A stretch of DNA of 64,000 bases from JACQQW01 sp964520655 (GTDB taxonomy: Bacteria; Omnitrophota; Gorgyraeia; Zapsychrales; Fredricksoniimonadaceae): positions 91,911 through 155,910 of the forward strand of contig CAZFNI010000004.1 in NCBI GenBank assembly GCA_964520655.1, read 5' to 3'. A program made the position numbers and the translations under genes. The notes under the pieces are model-generated. The model saw only the letters and a list, made by a program, of their open reading frames with translations, did not search any database and was not told the origin of the DNA. Shown piece after piece: positions 36,201 to 43,477 of the stretch (positions are counted from its first letter, which is position 1; the number at the start of each line of letters is the position of its first letter).

Positions 36201-36428
36201 AAGATCAGCGATATGTACATGCATGCCTGGGAAAAAGGATTGAAAACCACTTATTATCTGCGTTCCATGGGTGCGACCCGTATTGAGAAAAGCACCTTGG
36301 ATATCACCAAATATGATAATGTGGTGGGGCAGCGTCAGCGTGATGAACGCGGTCGCGTGATTGACGATAAGCCGGTGACGGCTAAGCCTGGCGCTGAACC
36401 TGTGCAGGATTGTGAGTCTTGTCAATAA
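33291..36428 (+). CDS. nrdA: Class I ribonucleoside-diphosphate reductase, large subunit, with two ATP cones
   Basis: 1045 residues from ATG 33291, which has AAGGAG eight bases upstream. Two ATP-cone domains lie at the N-terminus (about 10-105 with VQKRNGQVIEFIPSRITHAI and about 115-205 with ITKRDGKVVSFKQEKITLAI). The catalytic barrel follows: Cys457 (LSSCFLTTIEDD), the NLCTE site with Cys671 and Glu673, and Cys686 (AVCNLGSVNL). The C-terminal redox pair is Cys1041/Cys1044 in the final CESCQ. It reduces ribonucleotides to deoxyribonucleotides with NrdB. The duplicated ATP cone suggests layered dATP/ATP control of oligomerisation. NrdR-type boxes lie upstream. nrdB follows after 21 bases. Confidence 0.96.
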   Translation: MPQNTTTESFDIKVQKRNGQVIEFIPSRITHAIANSFKEQLGLPRESELPEENMLDAQKVTAKVVAVIKERAVQKPFLTVEEIQDEVIRQLYENGFKEAGERYASYRRHHAARRQLFELYSITKRDGKVVSFKQEKITLAIAKSLIAHNKGVFNEILIEKAHELSEKVVSEIRTKWPEGKAVNIEEIQDIVEKVIMSAGYHEVAKRYIIYREERAKARRAQELAAMPSESYEWAKNLVIKTAKGERPIDLDEIRFNFESCCKGLSDVSVDVMFKEAVKNYFNGMNERQMSLANIMSARSFIEKEPNYGFVAARLLLLMEYQEALGYEVSFDRMKVEYPAYLTAYVNKAVELELLDPALKQFDLKMLGQAIVAERDYIFRYMGLQTLYDRYFIHWEDKRIELPQIFWMRVAMGLCVNEGAQKNARAIEFYNMLSTFRFMSSTPTLFNSGTRHPQLSSCFLTTIEDDLQHIFKCIQDDAMLSKWSGGLGNDWTSVRAMGSRIKGTNGKSQGIIPFLKVANDTALAVNQGGKRQGAMCAYLEVWHLDVEDFLELRKNTGDDRRRTHDMHTASWIPDLFMKRVKANADWTLFTPSEAPDLHHVYGKEFEKRYEAYEQKAKEGKMKNFKVISAVQLWRKMLSMVFETGHPWLTWKDPSNVRSPQDHVGVVHSSNLCTEILLNTSADETAVCNLGSVNLAAHVSIDGIDHKKLRETVTAAVRMLDNVIDINYYPVVEAKNANQRHRPVGLGLMGFQDALYNLNASYASKEGIEFADESMEAISYYAILASTDLAKERGQYSTFKGSKWDRGLLPIDTIALMEEERGGFLQMDRSSRMDWKPVREAIKKNGLRNSLIMAIAPTATIGNITGVTQSIEPMYKNVFVKSNLSGEFTVINEYLVEDLKKLKIWDQEMIDDLKYFDGSVQEIKRIPAALKAKYAAAFEIDYEWIIEAGSRRQKWIDMGESLNLYQAKPSGKKISDMYMHAWEKGLKTTYYLRSMGATRIEKSTLDITKYDNVVGQRQRDERGRVIDDKPVTAKPGAEPVQDCESCQ

Positions 36429-36449
36429 ATTGAATTGAAAGGAAGCATC

Positions 36450-37523
36450 ATGAACGAAGAGAATAAATTCAAAGCCGAATGCGCCGGCGGGATCAGCATG
36501 AGCAAGGATCGCTTGACCGCGGATAATAAGCGCATCATCTTGAATAACCGTACCACTGACGTCAATCAGCTGGTGCCCATCAAATACAAATGGGCTTGGC
36601 ATTTCTATCTGGATGCCTGCGCCAATCACTGGATGCCCACAGAAGTCTCCATGCAGCGCGACATCGAGCAGTGGAAGAATCCTGAGTTCTTTACTCCTGA
36701 TGAACGTCACGTGATCAAGCGCAACCTTGGTTTCTTCTCGACGGCGGAAACATTGGTCGGAAACAATATCGTCTTGTCTATTTACAAACTGGTGGATAAT
36801 CCCGAATGTCGTCAGTATTTATTGCGCCAGGCTTTTGAAGAAGCGATCCATGTGCACACCTTCCAGTACACTGTTGAATCTTTGTCGTTGGATGAGACGG
36901 AGATCTTTAACATGTACCGCGAGAATGAGGCCATTTACGCCAAAGATGAATTCTCGATGAGCTGCACCGGCGGCATTTTAGATGAGAATGTGGATCTTTC
37001 TAAAAAGGAAGGTTTACAGAAATTCATCGATAACTTGGTCGCATTCTACGTTGTGACCGAAGGGATATTCTTCTACAGCGGGTTTGTGACCATGCTGTCT
37101 TTCGGCCGTCAAAACCGTATGCCGGGAACCTGCGAGCAGATCCAATACATCCTGCGTGATGAGAGTATTCATATGAACTTTGGTATCCAGCTGATCAACT
37201 CGATCATCGAAGAGAATCCGTACTGCTGGACCAAGGAATTCGCCAATTACCTGGTAGAACGCATCAAGAAAGCCGTGGAACTGGAAGTGGCTTACGCGCA
37301 AGATTGCTTGCCTCGCGGGGTGCTGGGGTTGAATGTGCCGCTCTTGCGTGAATATGTGCAATACATCGCTGACCGCCGTCTGGAAAAGCTGAATTTACCG
37401 CGCGTGTATAATTCCAGCAATCCGTTCCCCTGGATGTCGGAAGTCATTGACTTAAAGAAAGAGAAGAACTTTTTTGAGACCCGCGTCACGGAATATCAGA
37501 CCGGCGGGGCGTTGGAGTGGTAG
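36450..37523 (+). CDS. nrdB: Class I ribonucleotide reductase small subunit, class Ic-like
   Basis: 357 residues from ATG 36450 with AAGGAA upstream. Metal ligands: Glu100 (FFSTAETLVGNN), Glu131 and His134 (EEAIHVHTF), and further on DESIHMNFG. The first ligand is Glu where class Ia enzymes have Asp84. The residue four after His134, where class Ia has the radical Tyr122, is Phe138. Glu and Phe at these sites are the hallmarks of class Ic subunits such as Chlamydia trachomatis R2, which use a Mn(IV)/Fe(III) cofactor instead of a tyrosyl radical. The subclass is inferred from these residues. It forms an operon with nrdA. Confidence 0.95.
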   Translation: MNEENKFKAECAGGISMSKDRLTADNKRIILNNRTTDVNQLVPIKYKWAWHFYLDACANHWMPTEVSMQRDIEQWKNPEFFTPDERHVIKRNLGFFSTAETLVGNNIVLSIYKLVDNPECRQYLLRQAFEEAIHVHTFQYTVESLSLDETEIFNMYRENEAIYAKDEFSMSCTGGILDENVDLSKKEGLQKFIDNLVAFYVVTEGIFFYSGFVTMLSFGRQNRMPGTCEQIQYILRDESIHMNFGIQLINSIIEENPYCWTKEFANYLVERIKKAVELEVAYAQDCLPRGVLGLNVPLLREYVQYIADRRLEKLNLPRVYNSSNPFPWMSEVIDLKKEKNFFETRVTEYQTGGALEW

Positions 37524-37551
37524 TCTTTTAACTTAAAACAGGAGGGAAGGC

Positions 37552-37842
37552 ATGAAGCGTATTGTATCGATCGTCTTGGCGGGGTTATTATGTGTCAGTA
37601 GTTCTCTTGTGTTTGCCTGTCCTTTGGTGGATGCGGGGACCAAGATCCTTACATCTCCGTTAAAGATCTATACCAATGTCACTGAGGAGACCCCAAAGGG
37701 TAAGGTTCCCGTTCTGGGGTTTGTTGGAGGGTTGTTCAAAGGGATCGTTGAAATGGGTGGGGACATTGTGACGGGTGTTTATGATATTGTTGTTTCTCCG
37801 GCCAAGATTTGCAAAAAATCTTCCTGCTGCATGACCAAATAA
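37552..37842 (+). CDS. Small secreted protein, possibly TIGR04073-like, paralogue 1
   Basis: 96 residues. Signal peptide MKRIVSIVLAGLLCVSSSLV ending near VFA. The mature part has SPLKIYTNVTEETPKG, GFVGGLFKGIVEMGGDIVTG and VYDIVVSP, and ends with a Cys-containing tail (CKKSSCCMTK). The GGLxKG and YDIVxxP pattern recalls the exosortase-associated TIGR04073 family, recalled from memory and unverified. GGAGG precedes ATG. It follows nrdB after 28 bases, which may be accidental. Function unknown. Confidence 0.75.
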   Translation: MKRIVSIVLAGLLCVSSSLVFACPLVDAGTKILTSPLKIYTNVTEETPKGKVPVLGFVGGLFKGIVEMGGDIVTGVYDIVVSPAKICKKSSCCMTK

Positions 37843-37954
37843 GCAGGGGAAACGTTTCCTGGGGCTGGTGGTTAAGTACTTACGAGAGCGTATTTGAAGT
37901 GCCATACTTAAATTAGACGCGCATCACGGTATGCGTCATAATAAGGAGGGGCAT

Positions 37955-38233
37955 ATGAAAAATACGCTCTCGTTGTTTATCATGGCAGCAATTTTGGTGG
38001 TTTTTAGCACACCTTCTTTTGCGATGCCAAAACCAGTTGAAAAGCTAAAAGACGGTGTCACCACCGTTGTTACTTCTCCGCTTGAGATCAAAGATCACGT
38101 GATGACTGAAACAAAAGACGCCCGTGTTCTGCCATTGTCGTTGACGGGCGGCCTGTTAAAAGGCACGTTCTATATGGCCAAGAAAGCGGTTGGGGGTGCG
38201 CTTGATATCGTCACCTTCCCGCTGATCAAATAA
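37955..38233 (+). CDS. Small secreted protein, paralogue 2
   Basis: 92 residues from ATG 37955, which has AAGGAGGGG upstream. The signal peptide ends near SFA. The mature part parallels the preceding protein: VTSPLEIKDHVMTETKDA, then LTGGLLKGTFYMAKKAVGGA and LDIVTFPL. The two genes look like a tandem duplication that diverged. This copy lacks the Cys tail. A perfect terminator follows. Function unknown; small periplasmic or surface protein. Confidence 0.75.
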   Translation: MKNTLSLFIMAAILVVFSTPSFAMPKPVEKLKDGVTTVVTSPLEIKDHVMTETKDARVLPLSLTGGLLKGTFYMAKKAVGGALDIVTFPLIK

Positions 38234-38248
38234 GCGGTAAATACCTGA

Positions 38249-38277
38249 CGCCGGGGTTTAAACCCCGGCGTTTTTTT
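38249..38277 (+). terminator. Intrinsic terminator after the nrd/small-protein group
   Basis: A perfect 22-base palindrome (38249-38270, arms CGCCGGGGTTT and AAACCCCGGCG) is followed by seven Ts. It is the strongest terminator in the window. Confidence 0.93.
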
Positions 38278-38309
38278 ATTTTCTTCTCGAATTCTTCTTA
38301 AGTTTAGGA

Positions 38310-38315
38310 TACAAT
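38310..38315 (+). promoter_or_regulatory. Probable -10 box of hemH, leaderless geometry
   Basis: TACAAT at 38310-38315 ends seven bases before ATG 38323. No good -35 is visible and there is no Shine-Dalgarno, so a leaderless mRNA is likely if this promoter is real. Confidence 0.4.
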
Positions 38316-38322
38316 TCTGCCT

Positions 38323-39342
38323 ATGTCAAAAGCACGGGTAGGAGTTCTTCTGCTTAATTTAGGTACCCCGGACAGCCCGTCTGTCCCGGATGTACGCCGG
38401 TATTTGCGTGAATTCCTCATGGATGGCCGTGTTATCGATATCCCTTCCTGGCAGCGCTGGTTATTGGTTAATTTGATCATCGCACCCTTTCGTGCGCCGC
38501 AATCGGCGGCGGGTTATAAAAAACTTTGGACGAACAAAGGGTCGCCGTTAAAGTTTTATGGTGAAGAATTAACCGTTTTGCTGCAAAAGGCCCTTGGGGA
38601 TGAGTATCATGTTGTGCTAGGTATGCGCTACCAGAATCCGTCGATGCGCTCCGCCTTGGATCAATTCAAGGACAAAGGGTATAGGGAGCTTGTTGTCATC
38701 CCGCTTTATCCGCAGTATGCCAGCGCATCAACTGGGTCTACCCACGCAAAATTAATGGATGAGATCAAGTCTTGGGAGATCATTCCGACGCTAAAAGTCG
38801 TCAGCCAGTTCTGTGAACATCCGCTGTTCATCAAGGCTTTTGTTGAGCTTGGCAAGAAATACATGGCCCAGGAGCAGTATGACCATGTGCTCTTTAGCTA
38901 TCATGGCTTGCCGGAGCGTCAGATCCTGAAAGGTTCATCGGGCGGTTATTGCCGGTTAGGGGATTGCTGCGAAACCTATCATGCCAAGAACCAATATTGT
39001 TATCGTGCCCAGTGCTTTCAAACGACCAGACTTCTGGCTGCTGAACTTGGCCTTTCCAAAGACAAATATACCTTGTGTTTTCAATCCCGCCTTGGCAAAG
39101 ATCCGTGGGTTAAACCGTATACGGATGAGGTCATCAATGAATTAGCCAAAAAGAATATCAAGAAAGTGTTGGTCTTTTCACCCGCTTTTGTGGCGGACTG
39201 CCTGGAGACGACGATCGAGATCGGGGAGGAATATGCCCATCAGTTCAAAACATTGGGAGGTCAGAAATGGCAGCTGGTGGAAAGTTTGAATGTTCATCCC
39301 CTTTGGGTCGAATGTCTGAAAGATATTGTCCAAAACAGCTGA
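38323..39342 (+). CDS. hemH: Ferrochelatase
   Basis: 339 residues. Signatures: VGVLLLNLGTPDSP at the start, VIPLYPQYASASTGS, the catalytic His in LFSYHGLPERQ, and SRLGKDPWVKPYTDE with FSPAFVADCLETTIEI near the end. It inserts Fe2+ into protoporphyrin IX. A Cys-rich insertion (YCRLGDCCETYHAKNQYCYR, then AQC) follows the SYHG motif and also occurs in many bacterial ferrochelatases. No other haem gene is near. It is a single gene between a terminator and the next promoter. Confidence 0.96.
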   Translation: MSKARVGVLLLNLGTPDSPSVPDVRRYLREFLMDGRVIDIPSWQRWLLVNLIIAPFRAPQSAAGYKKLWTNKGSPLKFYGEELTVLLQKALGDEYHVVLGMRYQNPSMRSALDQFKDKGYRELVVIPLYPQYASASTGSTHAKLMDEIKSWEIIPTLKVVSQFCEHPLFIKAFVELGKKYMAQEQYDHVLFSYHGLPERQILKGSSGGYCRLGDCCETYHAKNQYCYRAQCFQTTRLLAAELGLSKDKYTLCFQSRLGKDPWVKPYTDEVINELAKKNIKKVLVFSPAFVADCLETTIEIGEEYAHQFKTLGGQKWQLVESLNVHPLWVECLKDIVQNS

Positions 39343-39431
39343 TTTTTCCGCGCTAGAGAAAATATTTTACCATCTTTTCCTAACATATTAAACCACATGA
39401 ATTTGCGGCATTGAAGTTGTTTCAAGGATGC

Positions 39432-39460
39432 TTGAAAGAGTTTTTGTTATCATATATACT
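39432..39460 (+). promoter_or_regulatory. Probable sigma70 promoter of the 39508 giant gene
   Basis: TTGAAA at 39432-39437, 17-base spacer, TATACT at 39455-39460. A leader of about 40 bases leads to ATG 39508, with AAGAAAG before it. Confidence 0.6.
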
Positions 39461-39507
39461 TTTTCATATATCTTTTCGTGCATAATCTTAAATAAAAGAA
39501 AGTCCAT

Positions 39508-42500
39508 ATGTTGATTTCCCGCCGTAAACTGTCTCGATCCATTTTCGCCACACTATTAACATTCTGTTTCCTTGCGCAATTGCCGGTGCCTGTCGCATTG
39601 TCTGCCGGGACGGTCTTGGATCTGCCAAAACCCGGGGCGCTTGTTTCGTTGTCCGCTTCTTATCAGCCGCCGCTGCTCAGAGGCCTGGTCGTCCATCCGG
39701 AAAATCCCATGCGTTTTGATTTCATTATGGATAATGGTCAGGAACGCCTAGATCCTAAAGAACAACAGCAGACCGCCCAGCGAGTTATCAACTATTTCCT
39801 GGCATCTTTGGCTGTTCCTGAAAAGGACATGTGGGTCAACTTATCGCCTGTCGAGAAAGATAAGATCATTCCTGATGAGTTAGTCAAGACGGAATTAGGA
39901 CGGGATCTATTATTCCAGGATTATATGCTTAAACAGATCTCTGCGTCGTTGACGAATCCCAAAGAAAGTCTTGGTGGATCATTTTGGCAAAAGATCCATG
40001 AACAGGCCTATCAAAAGTATGGTGTGACCCAGATCCCTGTCGATACGTTCAATAAAGTCTGGATCGTTCCTCAAGATGCTTCCGTTATTGAAGGCAAGAA
40101 CAGTGTGTATGTGGCCAATATGCGTTTAAAGGTCATGTTAGAGGATGATTATCAAGCGCAAAAAGCTTTGGGCAAAGCAGCCGTATCGCCGCAGCAAGAG
40201 AGATCGATGAAGACGGTCTCCAAGCAGGTGATGCGGGAGATCATTGTTCCGGCGCTTGAACAAGAGGTCAACGAAGGTCAGCATTTCGCGCAATTAAGAC
40301 AGATCTCCTACGCATTGACATTGGCTCAATGGTATCAGGATATGTTCAAGCAGTCAGTGATTAATAAATTATATGCAGGCCAGAAAAAAGTTGCCGGTAT
40401 AGATAATGAAGACCCCAAGAATAAAGAAGCGGTCTATCAGCAATATCTGCAGGCGTATAAAAAAGGGGTATATAACTTTATTAAGGAAGAGACGGATCGT
40501 TTATCCAAAACACCTATTCCCAGGAAATATTTTTCCGGCGGGTTCGCTGGGCAAAAGATCCAACGTCAGAAAACAGCCATGTCAGCCGGGGATGCGGTTG
40601 GAGTGAGAGAACATTATGTTGTGCAAGTTGATATGGCGATGGCAGAATCTGTGCAAAAAGAATTTCAGCCGATGCCGTATACGAAGTGGAATGATTTATC
40701 TCATCCGTATGAGATCCGGCGCAAACTGGCGGGATTATTCTATAAAGGTCAATTGAATACAACCAAATGGCGGGAGTTGGTCAAGGATTACATACAGCAG
40801 GTGCAATCACAGGTCTTGTACCCTGTTCAGTCTTCTTGGCCGGTGTTGAAAGCGATCGTGCTATTATCCAGAAATCAGGAAGATCAAATTTTACAGGCGA
40901 TCCAGAGTGAATACGATCTAGATGAGATCAAAAGAAGGCCGCGTCTGATCGATGCTATATTGTTGATGAATAATAAATTCAATCCTAAATTATGGTTAAA
41001 GCAGCAAGCGCCACATTTAGTTGGGCGAATGCTGTATTTAACAGCGGCGGAGATCCATCATTGGGCTGGCGGACTGGGTCCGGTAATGAAATTCTTAGGA
41101 AAAGGGATGAAAGCGCTGGGTGCGCAGGTTTCTTATATCGAACCTTGGTATCAATACCGGATGGATGTTAGGGATATCCATGGCAATCCGGCAAGATTAC
41201 ATTTAAATGAATTGGGTTTGACGGATATAGAGGAGAATTTTTATACTTTTAAAGGTGTGCCGATTGGGGTTAGGCCAGATGCGGATATCCCTGGATTGAA
41301 AAAAGATTCTAATAATAAGGTATACGTGGATATCCAGGTTGCAAAAGCAAAAGACGAGAATGGGGTAACCGTGTATTTGTATAAGGATATCCTCCCGGAC
41401 GGTAGCTCTTATTTTACCAAAATGCTTTATAATTACAGTGATCCCAGGAACAATCCAGTGGATAAGCAGCAGTCCATGACTTTCTTAAATATCGCGGTCG
41501 CGACACTGCATGAATATTTAGAAACTCAGCGTCGGGCCCAACAGCAAGAGGCTTGGAGGCCGTCTGTTGTTCACAGCAATGATGGACAGCTTGCTCCATT
41601 GCAGGCCGTGATCATGAGTAAAGATGGGTTTAATGATAATCCTGCCACAAAAGATACATTTTTTGCTTTTACAACGCATACATATGCCAACCGAGGGCGT
41701 GATGATGAAGGTTGGGGGATCAATGTTTTTGTCAAGGTCATGTTGGGGGTAAAGGATAAGTTTGTCAACGCGTTTAGGCGCAGGGACAAGCAAGAAAGTT
41801 TCATGGATCATACGAGCGGCGGTGTTAATTTAGCGGATGTGGTGTTCGCGGTCAGTGATATGCACCGTGACAATGTTAATCCTTATAACTTGAAAGCAGA
41901 AATTGTAGCAGGGACTAATGGTGCTGACTCGGAGGAGATGGGGAAAGTGTTCCGCAAGTTCTTTAGAGAGCTTTTTCCAAAGGCTGACATTGAAAGACCG
42001 ACATGGTTTCAAGTCGCAAAGACTAAAGTTGCTGTTAAAGAATATTTGAATAGTCTGCAGATTCGTTCGGTAACAGGCAGGATCATCAAGATTGCCTCAA
42101 GTGCGCTTACATTTGTTAATGCTCGCCGAGGCGTCAGGGAAAAAGATGGGGCGGAATCAACCTTTGACTATCAACGCATTGTAGATTTGGTAAAAAGCGG
42201 AGCTAATATTATTTTGATGAATAATTTCCAAGGAGAAGAGCAGAGTCGTAAGTCTTGGGACCATTTTAAGGGAATCGAAGAGCAAATATGGCGTTTGAAA
42301 GAAGAAAAACCTGAGGAATATCTCGGAACGTTCTATTTTGTGGATAAATTCCCACCGTTGCATAAGTTCACCAACCTTGGTGCTGGTGATGTTCAGGTGC
42401 AGCCTTCTACCCCGGGAACTGGTGCGAATGAGTTCACCGAAGAGAATATTCATGATAATGGAGGACTGCAGGCGGGAACGAATGAAGGGGTAATTGCCGC

Positions 42501-43332
42501 AGGGGGCTTGATCCCCGGACAGACATTTGTTCCTCAATATAATAATCCTCCTTCCTGGTGGGATACGGTTTTTAAGCCTATCATCGATCTTTGGAATGCT
42601 GATAACGAACACAAAAAGTTCTATGAGCAATGTGCGGTGTCGCTGCGTTTAAGCCGCATCATGGGATTTTTAAATACCGCAGCTGCTAACTTGGAATCTT
42701 ATGACAGGGTTATGGAGAGGTTGGAGAAAAACAAGTCCAAAGATGTGGAAGATATCAATACGATCGTCACCAATGTTGGGTTGGAGGGTAAGGTTGTTTC
42801 AGAGAGGATTTTGGTGAATGGTTTGGATGATGGAGGGTCAAGTTTTGAATTTAATATCTTCAATCAACCTTCGAGTAAAGCACCCAATAGGGGGCTTACG
42901 GGGTTGATTTCCGAGAAACGCAGGCTTCAGGAAGTCTTTGGGTATGATGCGTTCTTGTCACATGCGAATAACGGGCATTATAAAGAATATGTCTTAAAAT
43001 TGTTTAGTGATCTTTCTGTTCAAAAGTTGGTGGATGCAAAATTTGAGGAGATATCCAATGAGCGAGTATCAGAAATGGAAAGATATAAACGTTTGGATCG
43101 GTTTATAGAAGATTTAACCTCGGCTTTGCAAAAGGCCCAAACAACTGATCCGGCCATGTTAAAAGGTGGTATCGATTTAAGTAAGCGGATCTATATTAAT
43201 AAAGAAGGGCATTTTGAGGCGGTTGATCTGGAAAATGGTTCATTGGAGAATATTTTACAAGGCCTTCAGGGGTTAAAGGGGAACATTATCAGCATCACGC
43301 CTGTGGCAAACCTCCAACAAACAATGATGTGA
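39508..43332 (+). CDS. Giant secreted module protein 2: conserved N-module, GT-B glycosyltransferase-like cargo, conserved tail
   Basis: 1274 residues. Signal peptide ends near VALSA. Residues about 30-345 form the module shared with the 27236 protein (VHPENPMRFDF, MWVNLSPVEKD, NTFNKVWIVP, PRKYFSGG at 338-345). Residues about 509-1000 resemble a GT-B glucan synthase or phosphorylase. YLTAAEIHHWAGGLGPVMKF and LGKGMKALGAQVSYIEPWYQ match the starch-synthase N-terminal pattern. VHSNDGQLAPL and TPGTGANEFTEENIHDNGGL, then QAGTNEG, match the nucleotide/glucan site of the family. The last 55 residues (GGIDLSKRIYIN at 1220 onward, ending IISITPVANLQQ) parallel the tail of the 27236 protein. A glycosyltransferase behind a signal peptide is unusual; substrate and location are unknown. 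Confidence 0.85.
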   Translation: MLISRRKLSRSIFATLLTFCFLAQLPVPVALSAGTVLDLPKPGALVSLSASYQPPLLRGLVVHPENPMRFDFIMDNGQERLDPKEQQQTAQRVINYFLASLAVPEKDMWVNLSPVEKDKIIPDELVKTELGRDLLFQDYMLKQISASLTNPKESLGGSFWQKIHEQAYQKYGVTQIPVDTFNKVWIVPQDASVIEGKNSVYVANMRLKVMLEDDYQAQKALGKAAVSPQQERSMKTVSKQVMREIIVPALEQEVNEGQHFAQLRQISYALTLAQWYQDMFKQSVINKLYAGQKKVAGIDNEDPKNKEAVYQQYLQAYKKGVYNFIKEETDRLSKTPIPRKYFSGGFAGQKIQRQKTAMSAGDAVGVREHYVVQVDMAMAESVQKEFQPMPYTKWNDLSHPYEIRRKLAGLFYKGQLNTTKWRELVKDYIQQVQSQVLYPVQSSWPVLKAIVLLSRNQEDQILQAIQSEYDLDEIKRRPRLIDAILLMNNKFNPKLWLKQQAPHLVGRMLYLTAAEIHHWAGGLGPVMKFLGKGMKALGAQVSYIEPWYQYRMDVRDIHGNPARLHLNELGLTDIEENFYTFKGVPIGVRPDADIPGLKKDSNNKVYVDIQVAKAKDENGVTVYLYKDILPDGSSYFTKMLYNYSDPRNNPVDKQQSMTFLNIAVATLHEYLETQRRAQQQEAWRPSVVHSNDGQLAPLQAVIMSKDGFNDNPATKDTFFAFTTHTYANRGRDDEGWGINVFVKVMLGVKDKFVNAFRRRDKQESFMDHTSGGVNLADVVFAVSDMHRDNVNPYNLKAEIVAGTNGADSEEMGKVFRKFFRELFPKADIERPTWFQVAKTKVAVKEYLNSLQIRSVTGRIIKIASSALTFVNARRGVREKDGAESTFDYQRIVDLVKSGANIILMNNFQGEEQSRKSWDHFKGIEEQIWRLKEEKPEEYLGTFYFVDKFPPLHKFTNLGAGDVQVQPSTPGTGANEFTEENIHDNGGLQAGTNEGVIAAGGLIPGQTFVPQYNNPPSWWDTVFKPIIDLWNADNEHKKFYEQCAVSLRLSRIMGFLNTAAANLESYDRVMERLEKNKSKDVEDINTIVTNVGLEGKVVSERILVNGLDDGGSSFEFNIFNQPSSKAPNRGLTGLISEKRRLQEVFGYDAFLSHANNGHYKEYVLKLFSDLSVQKLVDAKFEEISNERVSEMERYKRLDRFIEDLTSALQKAQTTDPAMLKGGIDLSKRIYINKEGHFEAVDLENGSLENILQGLQGLKGNIISITPVANLQQTMM

Positions 43333-43369
43333 TCGCAGCAGTTTCTTCTTTCCGCTATATTCAAAAATA

Positions 43370-43398
43370 TTGACATTGCTGTCTTTCTGCGGTATAAT
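43370..43398 (+). promoter_or_regulatory. Consensus sigma70 promoter of the guaB-guaA operon
   Basis: TTGACA at 43370-43375, 17-base spacer, TATAAT at 43393-43398: a perfect consensus. The roughly 75-base leader has a small CCATG/CATGG hairpin (about 43429-43444) and a GGAGG site at 43466-43470. Confidence 0.85.
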
Positions 43399-43477
43399 CC
43401 CGCTCAAAAATTATTTTACGCGTTAAATCCATGGTTTTTCATGGTTTGTATCTTATTGAAAATATGGAGGTTATGAA

